A stretch of DNA of 64,000 nt. Source: UBA4802 sp964509195. GTDB lineage: Bacteria > Spirochaetota > UBA4802 > UB4802. Where the stretch lies: assembly GCA_964509195.1 (NCBI GenBank), contig CAZDWJ010000002.1, positions 1 to 64,000 on the forward strand, read 5' to 3'. Under the pieces are notes generated by a model. It saw only the letters and a program-made list of their open reading frames with translations, did not search any database and was not told the origin of the DNA. This document shows, in pieces, positions 54,737 through 63,123 of the stretch. Each line of letters starts with the position of its first letter. The stretch's first letter is position 1. A program made the position numbers and the translations under genes.

Positions 54737-56707
54737 ATGCAAAGGAAAAATAATTTTATTATTATCTTTTTTATTTTTATTTTATTATTTATTAATTGTG
54801 ACCATAAAAAAACCTTTTATGAGCCAAGAGCCATAGATGGTATATTAGACTTAAGAAATTGGGATGAATCTTCCAGCCAGATTATTTCATTAGATGGTGA
54901 TTGGGAATTTTACTGGAATCAACTCATTGAACCATCTCAGTTTGCAAAAGATATAAAACCATTTAGCTATATTGAAGTTCCTAAAGCATGGAATAAACAG
55001 GCAAGTTACAGGTATTCATTTCAGGCATTTGGATATGCTACATATAGATTGCATATCCTTCATAATGTGAAGTACATAGGGCAAATTAAAACAATTAATA
55101 TGCCTTATGTGCATTCAGCGTATACCCTCTGGATTAATGGAAAAGTTGTAAGTCAAAACGGTAAGGTTGGAACCTCAAAATCAACTATGGTTCCATTTCA
55201 ATTACCGGTTATAACTCAATTTGTAATTGATTCTTCGGTTACAGAAGTTGTTTTGCATATATCAAACTTTCAGCAGAGGGCAGGAGGCATTTTAAGAAGT
55301 ATAAAATATGGTAATTACGATATAATAAATAAACAATATGAACTTAATCTTTTTATTACATTGTTTGTTACTGCAGCTCTTATTGTTATTCTTTTATTTC
55401 ATATTGGACTTTTTGTAGTTAACAAAGGCTACAAACCAAATATTTATTTTGCTTTGTTTTGTGCATTTATAGGATTCAGGCTATTATTAACTGACGAAAA
55501 GCTTTTTGTAAAAATGATTCCTTCTTTGCCATGGGATGCATATTTACGGATGGAGTATGGAACAATATTGTTTGGAGTTATATCGTTTGCAAATTTCATG
55601 AATGATTTATATCAAAAACAAGCAAATAAGACTGTGACACAAATCATCACTGTTTATTTTAGTTTATTTATTATTTTTGTATTCACTGTACCTATATCCT
55701 ATGTATCATATGCATTAATTTTAATTCAAATTGGATTATTTTTATCAGGTTTATATTTTTTATTCGTTTTAATAAGAGCAACATCAACAGAATCAGCAAA
55801 TTCAATAATTTTTATTGGCGGTTATATTATAATGTTCTTCACTCTGATTAATGATGTTTTATACTCTCAACAATTAATAAAAAGTATTTATTTATTTGAG
55901 ATTGGTTTATTGGTTTTTGTATTTACACAATCATTAGCTGCACTTGAAGAATCAATAAAAATACAGAACCGATTAATTACTATTAATAGCGAGCTTGAAA
56001 TTGCACGACGCATTCAAAAGACAATTTTACCGGAAATAGTGCCGTCAACACCCTCTTTTCACGTTGAAGCATGTTATATACCCATGGATGAAATAGGAGG
56101 AGATTTTTACCACTTTTATGAATTGGATGAAGAAAGAATTGGTGTGCTTATAGCTGATGTTACAGGTCATGGTATCCCTGCATCTTTGATTGCATCTACA
56201 GTAAATATTGCTTTTTCTTTACAAAGAAATCATGCAGATAATCCAGCTGCAGTTCTGGTAAATATGAATACTATTTTGTATGGTAAAACCGGAGGACAAC
56301 CAATAACTGCTTTGTATACTTATATTGATGCATCACAAAAAGTAGTAAAATTCTCCAGGGCAGGTCATCCACTGCCATTGTTATTGCAAGGCGATAGCAA
56401 AAAGGTCATTGAGATAGAAGTACCAGGAAAAATACTGAGTGTTTTCAAAACTATAAAAAATGACGTGACTACTTATCCAATACATAGCAATGATAGAATT
56501 ATATTATACACAGATGGAATTACAGAAATACGAAATGATAAGAACCAAATATTTGGTATTGATCGCTTTATATCATGTATCGAAAAAAATCACAATAAAA
56601 GCAGTAGAGACCTTATTGATAGCATTGTTGACACTGTTGTTAATTGGGCTGGAAGTAAAGATAGAATAACTGATGATATAACTCTGGTGATCATTGATAT
56701 CAAATAA
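54737..56707 (+). CDS. 7TMR-DISM membrane receptor with SpoIIE phosphatase domain
   Basis: Sensor that turns an outside signal into PP2C-type Ser/Thr dephosphorylation. A lipobox-like signal (FILLFINC) is followed by a beta-rich extracellular domain of the DISM type (LDGDWEFYWN), then seven hydrophobic segments (about residues 205-385), a short coiled coil and a SpoIIE/RsbU phosphatase (GGDFYHFYEL, VLIADVTGHGIPASLIAS, RAGHPLPLL, LYTDGITE and DDITLVIIDIK). The usual target is an anti-anti-sigma factor; none is nearby. No ribosome site is evident. Confidence 0.85.
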   Translation: MQRKNNFIIIFFIFILLFINCDHKKTFYEPRAIDGILDLRNWDESSSQIISLDGDWEFYWNQLIEPSQFAKDIKPFSYIEVPKAWNKQASYRYSFQAFGYATYRLHILHNVKYIGQIKTINMPYVHSAYTLWINGKVVSQNGKVGTSKSTMVPFQLPVITQFVIDSSVTEVVLHISNFQQRAGGILRSIKYGNYDIINKQYELNLFITLFVTAALIVILLFHIGLFVVNKGYKPNIYFALFCAFIGFRLLLTDEKLFVKMIPSLPWDAYLRMEYGTILFGVISFANFMNDLYQKQANKTVTQIITVYFSLFIIFVFTVPISYVSYALILIQIGLFLSGLYFLFVLIRATSTESANSIIFIGGYIIMFFTLINDVLYSQQLIKSIYLFEIGLLVFVFTQSLAALEESIKIQNRLITINSELEIARRIQKTILPEIVPSTPSFHVEACYIPMDEIGGDFYHFYELDEERIGVLIADVTGHGIPASLIASTVNIAFSLQRNHADNPAAVLVNMNTILYGKTGGQPITALYTYIDASQKVVKFSRAGHPLPLLLQGDSKKVIEIEVPGKILSVFKTIKNDVTTYPIHSNDRIILYTDGITEIRNDKNQIFGIDRFISCIEKNHNKSSRDLIDSIVDTVVNWAGSKDRITDDITLVIIDIK

Positions 56708-56714
56708 AAGCTAT

Positions 56715-57098
56715 TTAAAGCTGTCGAATTGCAATTGCATCTATTTCTATTATGGCACCAGCGGGAAGATCAGAGACTCCTATGCATGAACGTGCTGGCG
56801 GATTAGAAGGGAAAAACTTTTTATATATTTTATTCATTTGTGAAAAGTGATTCATGTCTTTAAGATAGACAGTAATTTTTACAATATTCTCCATTTTACT
56901 TCCCATACTTTCTACTATGCTTTTAATGTTATTCAAAACTAGTTCGGTAGCCTTACTAATATCGTCCATTATGACAATGTTTTGTGTGGTATCCATGGGG
57001 ATAACTCCTGAAATAAATAAAAAACCTTCAGCTTCCACAACATGAGAATATGGTCCACCTTTTGGCAAATTATCAAAATTGTAATGTTTAACTTGCAT
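56715..57098 (-). CDS. ridA: RidA-family enamine/imine deaminase
   Basis: Hydrolyses reactive enamines and imines released by PLP enzymes such as threonine dehydratase. The 127 residues carry the family block PPARSCIGVSDLPAGAIIEID with the substrate-binding Arg near residue 106, and GPYSHVVEAEGFLFISG at the front. Length is normal. It follows the HD-GYP gene by 11 bases on the same strand, so they are co-transcribed, although no functional link is obvious. Confidence 0.88.
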   Translation of the reverse strand: MQVKHYNFDNLPKGGPYSHVVEAEGFLFISGVIPMDTTQNIVIMDDISKATELVLNNIKSIVESMGSKMENIVKITVYLKDMNHFSQMNKIYKKFFPSNPPARSCIGVSDLPAGAIIEIDAIAIRQL

Positions 57099-57109
57099 CC
57101 TGTAAACGT

Positions 57110-58282
57110 TTATAACAATTTTTTCTCTTCTAATTTTTTTTGAATTGATTGCAACTGCTTATAATTATTAATAATTTTAATCATATATCTGTTATCAGGA
57201 TCATGTGACAGGTCAATCTCCATTGGGTTTTCATAAAACCGTGCTAGCAATTGTTCACCTGTCCTTTGGAATTTACAGAATATTATAACTTTTGGTTTCA
57301 GCATATCGTTTATACCAAAATCTTTTATAATAGCAAGCTCCTGTGTATTCAGTTCACAAATATCATTTTGAGTATAAAAAGACTGTGTGTTATTTAAAAT
57401 AGGACCTAATTTGTTAATAAAAATATTTATTAATTTATAATCAAATTGAGAATTAATTGCATTTAAGATGGCTTTGAGTGCATTACTTGGTTCGATAGCA
57501 TCTCTAAATGGACGTTTAGATGTTAATGCATCATAGATATCACATAAACCAATTATTTTAGGATAAATGGGCAAATTTTCATAGGGTAATCCGTAATATC
57601 CATTATTATGGTAACGTTCATGATGAAACAACACTGATTGTAATACTATTGGATGAACATCTTTTATTTTTTTTAGTGTTTCATATCCTAACTGGGGATG
57701 GCGTTTCATTTTCTGAATGTCGGTTATATTATATTTTCCTTCTTTTTCTAATAGAATTTTATCTAATTGCATTTGTCCGATATCATGCAAATACCCACCT
57801 AAAGCTATATTTTTAATCTCATCTTTGTTAAATGTTCCAATCATACGGGCAAGAACAGCGCTTAAAATTCCTACATTTACTGAATGATTGTAAATATATT
57901 CTTCATAGCTTTTTAAATCTTTCAGTAGATTGAGTGCTAATATTTCGGTTGAAGTAAGGTCATTGACGATATCATTAATAACCTTTTCTGCTTCATGAAA
58001 TGCCACTTTGCTTATCTTATGGCTATGAGATATCTCATGCATTATTTCTCTGGATTTATTGCGGGCAATTTGCATCCTGAAGGTAGGAATCACTGCCATT
58101 TGCCCGTTGTCATTGTAATATAGTATATTACCATACCGGGCTTTAATTGCGTTAATTTTATCAGCGGTTAATGCTACACGCGGCGGCAAGACCACATCAC
58201 CATCTTCAGATATAAGTGGATATATAAAAGTACTGTTAGGTCTTAGATAATCTACATCTATTTTTATTCTTTTTCCAAGCAT
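57110..58282 (-). CDS. Second HD-GYP protein, degenerate motif
   Basis: A 390-residue cytoplasmic protein with an HD-GYP domain at residues ~130-290: NHSVNVGILSAVL, YLHDIGQMQLD, LFHHERYHNNGYYGLPYE and GLCDIYDALTSKRPFRDA. The HD pair and HHE remain, but the Lys after HDIG is Gln and GYP reads GYY, so activity may be low or altered. The N-terminus resembles that of the first HD-GYP protein (DVDYLRPNSTF, then VVLPPRV), as does the C-terminal region. It may bind c-di-GMP as an effector. Genes downstream: ridA. Confidence 0.78.
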   Translation of the reverse strand: MLGKRIKIDVDYLRPNSTFIYPLISEDGDVVLPPRVALTADKINAIKARYGNILYYNDNGQMAVIPTFRMQIARNKSREIMHEISHSHKISKVAFHEAEKVINDIVNDLTSTEILALNLLKDLKSYEEYIYNHSVNVGILSAVLARMIGTFNKDEIKNIALGGYLHDIGQMQLDKILLEKEGKYNITDIQKMKRHPQLGYETLKKIKDVHPIVLQSVLFHHERYHNNGYYGLPYENLPIYPKIIGLCDIYDALTSKRPFRDAIEPSNALKAILNAINSQFDYKLINIFINKLGPILNNTQSFYTQNDICELNTQELAIIKDFGINDMLKPKVIIFCKFQRTGEQLLARFYENPMEIDLSHDPDNRYMIKIINNYKQLQSIQKKLEEKKLL

Positions 58283-58494
58283 CAGGCGGTATTTACACGC
58301 TAATATTTATTTCAATATAAATAAATCGATGATATAAATCAATTATATTTTTCCTGTAAAGTTAAAAAAATATATTTAATACAGTATCAAGAAATTAAAT
58401 CAATATATCTAGAAATTAGTATATAGTGAAGTTGTACTAGAATGAACTGAAATTTATTTTTTAAATAAACAATAGATGTCTTGTTTAACAACAA

Positions 58495-59040
58495 CTACGT
58501 AAAAACGGTAAAGTTTTTTATAGTCTGCAGTAAAATCTGAGCGGCATTAAGTGCATCTTCTTTTGTAAGTCCGCAGTCGTTATACAAGGAATCGGCCATA
58601 AATTTTCGAATAGCCATATATACATCTTCAGTGGGGTAAAAAATGAATGCAAAATTTTCCCCACGTGTTTTCAAAATGGTGAATGATGTATATAACATTA
58701 AAGGTTCTTTAGGTATCATTATTTTTTCCTGTTTTTGACCGGTAAGTATTGTCAGATCATCAAAACGATATGGTATCGATTTGCCTGCTTCCCTGTGTAC
58801 TGGCTCTTCATATCTTCGGGCATACGTTGGTGGTTCTACTAATAAGTGTGTTCTGCTCCCATCGGTTTTGAATGTGAGCCCTTCTGCAGTTTGATAAATA
58901 TCTTTAACATTTTTATATGCAGTTACTTCATAAATAGAATAGATTGAGTCAGAATCAAAAAAAGAACAAATGATAAACCCACCATTTGATGGTATTGAGT
59001 TACTCATATAGGCTTTAAAAAGCGCAGTGCCTTTTGCCAT
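58495..59040 (-). CDS. Unknown 181-residue protein
   Basis: Not recognised. The start at 59040 follows GAGAGG by 7 bases and drops 20 weak upstream residues. No signal or membrane segment. It has mixed strands and helices (GGFIICSFFDSDSIYSIYEV, then a basic stretch with YARRYEEPVHRE) and ends in a helix (KEDALNAAQILLQTIKNF). It is in line with, but 60 bases or more from, the DedA and TetR block. Confidence 0.5.
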   Translation of the reverse strand: MAKGTALFKAYMSNSIPSNGGFIICSFFDSDSIYSIYEVTAYKNVKDIYQTAEGLTFKTDGSRTHLLVEPPTYARRYEEPVHREAGKSIPYRFDDLTILTGQKQEKIMIPKEPLMLYTSFTILKTRGENFAFIFYPTEDVYMAIRKFMADSLYNDCGLTKEDALNAAQILLQTIKNFTVFT

Positions 59041-59160
59041 GTTGTACCTCTCGTTATCAGTCAAGTTAATAAAGAATGGTATACTTAATATGGGAACCAC
59101 TCATAATTATATAAGAGGTAAAAGTTTAATGCAAACATTTTTTTTAAGGCAATTGGGATT

Positions 59161-59760
59161 TTATTGTTTTTTCTTTTTGTAAATGATAATGGTTACAATT
59201 GTTAAAAGGAAAAGTGAGAACAGTAATAATTTGTACTTATTGAGGTAAGGGAATATAACTTCGTAATTAGAACCTAATGTATATCCAAGGGTAAAAAGTA
59301 CTGTTGATGTTATGGATAGTGCCATGAAATCCACAATCATGAATTTGTATATGTTCATCTTTGCTAATCCTGCAGTCAGAAATATAACATTTCTTATCCC
59401 AAATGGAATAAACCTGCCAAAAAATAATGTTTTTGACCCATGAGATTCATAGTAATATTCAATCTTTTGTATTTTATCCAGGGGGTAAAATCTTGCTAAT
59501 TTCTTGTGTTCAAAAATAAATTTCATTCCAAATCTACCCAAACAATAGGATATTATATCACTGGTATAGGCACCCAACACACAACCTGCAGCAATTTTAA
59601 ATGTATGTTCAGGTATAATCGTTGCCGCAATAGAAGCGGATATGATAAATATTATATCCTCGGATATTGGAAAATTAAAACCTGCAAGAACAAGAAGTAT
59701 AAAAGAAAAATAGTGCACATGAGGTGCAAAATCAAAGAGAAGCTGGGAGATATAAGCCAT
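59161..59760 (-). CDS. DedA/SNARE-associated (VTT) family membrane protein
   Basis: Membrane protein of the DedA family (PF09335), 199 residues with about five hydrophobic segments. The conserved FFGRFIPFGIRNVIFLTAG block (F-x-G-R-x2-P-x-R) lies near residue 112. Family members act as lipid scramblases or flippases that recycle carrier lipids and maintain proton-motive force. It lies downstream of the small unknown and TetR genes on the same strand and may be co-regulated. Confidence 0.82.
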   Translation of the reverse strand: MAYISQLLFDFAPHVHYFSFILLVLAGFNFPISEDIIFIISASIAATIIPEHTFKIAAGCVLGAYTSDIISYCLGRFGMKFIFEHKKLARFYPLDKIQKIEYYYESHGSKTLFFGRFIPFGIRNVIFLTAGLAKMNIYKFMIVDFMALSITSTVLFTLGYTLGSNYEVIFPYLNKYKLLLFSLFLLTIVTIIIYKKKKQ

Positions 59761-59783
59761 AGAGAATTCTCACAATTATATAA

Positions 59784-60110
59784 TTAATCAATGATAAATG
59801 GTTCGTATTTTACTGCAACAGTACCTTTTTTTACCCATATGCGTATTTGTAATGCGTTTTTCCCGTCTTGAGAAGAAATAGTTCCTAATTCTTCAACCAG
59901 TTCTATGGTATCAATAGAAAATTCATAAAAAATTTTTTTATCTGTAAATGGATCAGATAATAGAATAATTTTTGATTTATCGTACTGGTGTTTCTTGGGG
60001 GTCCCAACAAACGCAACATGATTTTCAAAAAAATTGATGTTTCTGTATCTATCAATTGCAGTTTTATCATTTTCTTTGAGTAAATTTAATAATTTTATCT
60101 GTTCATCCAT
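59784..60110 (-). CDS. Unknown 108-residue protein
   Basis: Small soluble protein, no recognised family. It is mostly beta-strand with two Phe/Asp-rich turns (NINFFENHVAFVGTPKK and LLSDPFTDKKIFYEF) and ends GTVAVKYEPFI. It sits 18 bases downstream of the TetR gene and 23 bases before the DedA gene, within one probable operon. Confidence 0.5.
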   Translation of the reverse strand: MDEQIKLLNLLKENDKTAIDRYRNINFFENHVAFVGTPKKHQYDKSKIILLSDPFTDKKIFYEFSIDTIELVEELGTISSQDGKNALQIRIWVKKGTVAVKYEPFIID

Positions 60111-60128
60111 AGCTATCTGCCATAATTA

Positions 60129-60722
60129 TTAAATTCTTTTAATGCCGTTAATAATAATTTCAATTGATTCCTGAACAATAATTCCCTGTAATGGTTTGTT
60201 GCTGTCAATAATAAGTAAGTTTATCATTGTCAAGATAATTCCACAACATACTTTTGATAATACAGGAATATGTGCATTACGTATAAATCCACGTGATATG
60301 CCTACACTAAGAAACTTTTCTAATTCCTGATATATAATTTGCTGCATTTTATCAGGGAAATAGGCATATTTTGAATCATACGCATGCAATAATAAAAATC
60401 CTAATTCATTACTAAATTTAAGCGCAAATTCACTTAATCTCAAAATTTCCTGTTTGATAATTCCATAATACTCTTGTTGAGTTATGTTTTCAGGCAAGGG
60501 TGTTAATATAAAGATTGAATCAATTGAATCAGCTATTGGCTGGTAAATTTCTGTCAGGAGCATTTGTTTATCTTTAAAATATACATAGAATGTGCCAGTT
60601 GCAAGATTGCAATAATCCATGATTTCATTAATTTTAGTTTTAGAATAGCCCTTTTCGTTAAATAATTTTTCAGCAGCGTAAAGAATTTTTGTTTTTGTTT
60701 CTGGCTTAATGGTTTGAGGCAT
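60129..60722 (-). CDS. TetR-family transcriptional regulator
   Basis: Repressor-type DNA-binding protein, 197 residues. The N-terminal TetR helix-turn-helix is KILYAAEKLFNEKGYSKTKI followed by ATGTFYVYFKDKQMLLTEIY. The C-terminal ligand domain is not assignable. It reads away from the AsmA-like gene and leads the small unknown and DedA genes. Two palindromes in the 136-base gap upstream are probable self-regulatory operators. GGGA precedes the ATG. Confidence 0.87.
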   Translation of the reverse strand: MPQTIKPETKTKILYAAEKLFNEKGYSKTKINEIMDYCNLATGTFYVYFKDKQMLLTEIYQPIADSIDSIFILTPLPENITQQEYYGIIKQEILRLSEFALKFSNELGFLLLHAYDSKYAYFPDKMQQIIYQELEKFLSVGISRGFIRNAHIPVLSKVCCGIILTMINLLIIDSNKPLQGIIVQESIEIIINGIKRI

Positions 60723-60739
60723 TATATTTCCCTTTTAAA

Positions 60740-60760
60740 TTAAAATTGTCGCAATTTTAA
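60740..60760. promoter_or_regulatory. Palindrome in the tetR upstream gap
   Basis: TTAAAATTG, TCG, CAATTTTAA: 9-bp arms, 18 bases before the tetR start. Candidate operator. Confidence 0.5.
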
Positions 60761-60766
60761 AATAAT

Positions 60767-60801
60767 TTGATTATATAATCAACAAAATAAAATCTTGACA
60801 A
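60767..60801 (-). promoter_or_regulatory. tetR promoter overlapped by a 16-bp palindrome
   Basis: TTGATTATATAATCAA (60767-60782) is a perfect palindrome. On the minus strand TTGTCA (ending near 60796) and TTATAT 17 bases on form a promoter that lies over it. A repressor binding there would shut off tetR. Confidence 0.5.
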
Positions 60802-60858
60802 TATTGAAAAATTTATTACATGTTTATAAAGGAGTACCAGGTGTAAAAATAAAGAATT

Positions 60859-63123
60859 ATGCAAAGAATAATAAGTAAAATATCCTTTCTCCATTTACCG
60901 TCACTGATTATAGCTATTGCTGTGCTACTGGGTTTTCTGGTAGTTCAAAAACTATATTTTACAGTACTGTTAAGTCAAAAAGTAACACCTCAGGTTATAG
61001 AAGAAATATTTGAAAAGAATTTCAAAAAAGCAATACAGTTTGATGATAGTAGTCCAACATTGGGTGGAAATATAATTTTAAAAAATGTCAAGATAGCACC
61101 TACAACTGATTTTAATGATAGTTATAATCTAATATCGTGTAAAAGTGCAACAATTGATTTAAATTATTTCAAAGCCATTACTGGAACAATTGCGATTAAG
61201 GGTATAATATTTTCTGATGCATCTATAACAATTGTTAAGAATTATGGGAAAAGCTATATTGATACATTTAGGGGTATATTTTCGGGGATAGCTAATAACA
61301 ATACAGTTACCCTTGATAATTTTTATATAAAAGCATATGGCAATTTACAGTACAATGAAAGTTTAAGTACAGATAAATTAAAAATTAGTGTACAGGATAT
61401 GTCACTGATAATTAAAATGAGAAACAAACAACTATCCTATGCCATTAAAGGAGTGGTTGAGCCTATTGATGATAATCTTGATTTGGGTAAGATTAACGTA
61501 TCGGGGACCATTAACTACACAGATAAATGGAAATACACATCATCACATCATAATATATATGCAAAAAAATTAGATATGCATATAGCAAATTATTTTTTAA
61601 GGGATTATTCTGATTTACCCGTTTCAGTAAGAGGATATTTTTATACAGATTGCAAAATTGGTCATGATTCCAAATATTCATTCAATGGTACAATTGAATT
61701 TGATAATTGTACTATAGAGAACATTAAAAATATCCCTCATTATGAGATACTATCTAAAGATAATATTAGTATCGATGCACAGATGGACTTTAATGAAGAT
61801 TTATCTGACATCAATATTTCATCATTTTCATTTAATGATAAGGAACTGTCAATTAATGTTGCGGCACGATTTATTAAGGATACATTGCTGCAGTTCAATA
61901 TCTCTACAAATAAAATTGATCTGGAAGATTGTGATTATATTCAATTATTACCTGGAATGAGGTATGATGGTTCATTGGTCTTGAAAACTGAGTGTGATTT
62001 TGATATTGCCAATGGCACAATGAAACTCTTCAAAATTTTATGTGACGCTTATGATGTATCTGTTAACAGAAAGATTGGGAAAAATTCAATTTCATACTTA
62101 CAGGATGCAAGATTAAAAGTGGATGGTGATATAAAAACAATACTATTAGATTTTTCTTCTAAACATGAGAAATCTGATATTTCATTACAGTCAAAAATAA
62201 ATATTGATAAATGGGCGCCATTTACCTCTACCACAGAAATAAGCTTCACATCAAAAACATTGTATACTGACTTATTAGTAGATATTATTGCTACAGGCAT
62301 ATCTTCAATATATGCTAGTGCTATAGAGGATATGGGGTTTGGTTATAATGAAATATTTTTCAGGGATAAGCCATTGGGCAAATATCTCACTAATAATATT
62401 ATCAAATTGAAAATAAACATAGCACGTTTAATTTTTAATAAGAATGCACAACTAAAAAACATAAGTATTGATATTTTATCTAATAAAGGCATTGTCGCAA
62501 CACCATCGTTTACCTGCGAAGGGTATTCAGGAATATATTCGTTTAATGTAAATGCATTTTGCAATTGCGATTACCCTAGTCTTAGCTTTAGTGCGGGTGT
62601 TTCTAATTTTGATTATGGCAGATTTTTGCAAGACGGTGGACAAAAAAATGCTACAGGTATTATGAATGCAAATGTAAATTATTCTGTATCAGGATACCGG
62701 CTAAGCCATCTGTTGCAAAATGGTAATGGTTTTTTACAGGTAACTATCGCAAATACTTTATTTGATAAAACGCTTATAAACAAAAAGATTGGTGAAATAG
62801 CTGCTAACTGTAATATTTCATTTCCTAATAGCATCTGGCGATGTAACAGGCTTGATGTTACAGTTAATCATGTAGCTGACAGGTGGATCCTACAAAATAT
62901 GTTTATAGATACAGACATGATGCAACTTGGTGGATATGGAAGCTATACAATAGATAAAGGATTATCATTGCCCTGTTATGCAACATTATTTATAAAAGAA
63001 GGGCCAGTAATCAGAGGATCTCAAAGAGTAAATTTTGTAATTACAGGTTCCCTTGATAATCCCGTGATTGTAACTGGCGCTCCCTGTGGTAAGAAAGAAA
63101 TATCAGTCTTTGATGTCAATTAG
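60859..63123 (+). CDS. AsmA-like large envelope protein
   Basis: A 754-residue protein with one N-terminal membrane helix (about residues 14-32) and a long beta-rich part outside the membrane. Segments such as LGGNIILKNVKI, ITIVKNYGKSYID and the C-terminal MIADTDMMQLGGYGSYT-type strands fit AsmA/YhdP/TamB-like proteins, which carry lipids between membranes. The assignment is by pattern, not by a diagnostic motif. No strong ribosome site is present before the ATG. Its end overlaps the convergent cyclase gene by 21 bases. Confidence 0.65.
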   Translation: MQRIISKISFLHLPSLIIAIAVLLGFLVVQKLYFTVLLSQKVTPQVIEEIFEKNFKKAIQFDDSSPTLGGNIILKNVKIAPTTDFNDSYNLISCKSATIDLNYFKAITGTIAIKGIIFSDASITIVKNYGKSYIDTFRGIFSGIANNNTVTLDNFYIKAYGNLQYNESLSTDKLKISVQDMSLIIKMRNKQLSYAIKGVVEPIDDNLDLGKINVSGTINYTDKWKYTSSHHNIYAKKLDMHIANYFLRDYSDLPVSVRGYFYTDCKIGHDSKYSFNGTIEFDNCTIENIKNIPHYEILSKDNISIDAQMDFNEDLSDINISSFSFNDKELSINVAARFIKDTLLQFNISTNKIDLEDCDYIQLLPGMRYDGSLVLKTECDFDIANGTMKLFKILCDAYDVSVNRKIGKNSISYLQDARLKVDGDIKTILLDFSSKHEKSDISLQSKINIDKWAPFTSTTEISFTSKTLYTDLLVDIIATGISSIYASAIEDMGFGYNEIFFRDKPLGKYLTNNIIKLKINIARLIFNKNAQLKNISIDILSNKGIVATPSFTCEGYSGIYSFNVNAFCNCDYPSLSFSAGVSNFDYGRFLQDGGQKNATGIMNANVNYSVSGYRLSHLLQNGNGFLQVTIANTLFDKTLINKKIGEIAANCNISFPNSIWRCNRLDVTVNHVADRWILQNMFIDTDMMQLGGYGSYTIDKGLSLPCYATLFIKEGPVIRGSQRVNFVITGSLDNPVIVTGAPCGKKEISVFDVN

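Noticed and set aside
58455..58475. Recurrent TTTTAAATAAACAATA-like string (also near 25862 and 28750)
   Set aside because: Three AT-only matches in very AT-rich gaps are within what low complexity can give; no consistent position relative to genes.
60795..60800. TTGACA as the -35 of the AsmA-like gene
   Set aside because: No good -10 at 16-18 bases downstream on the plus strand.
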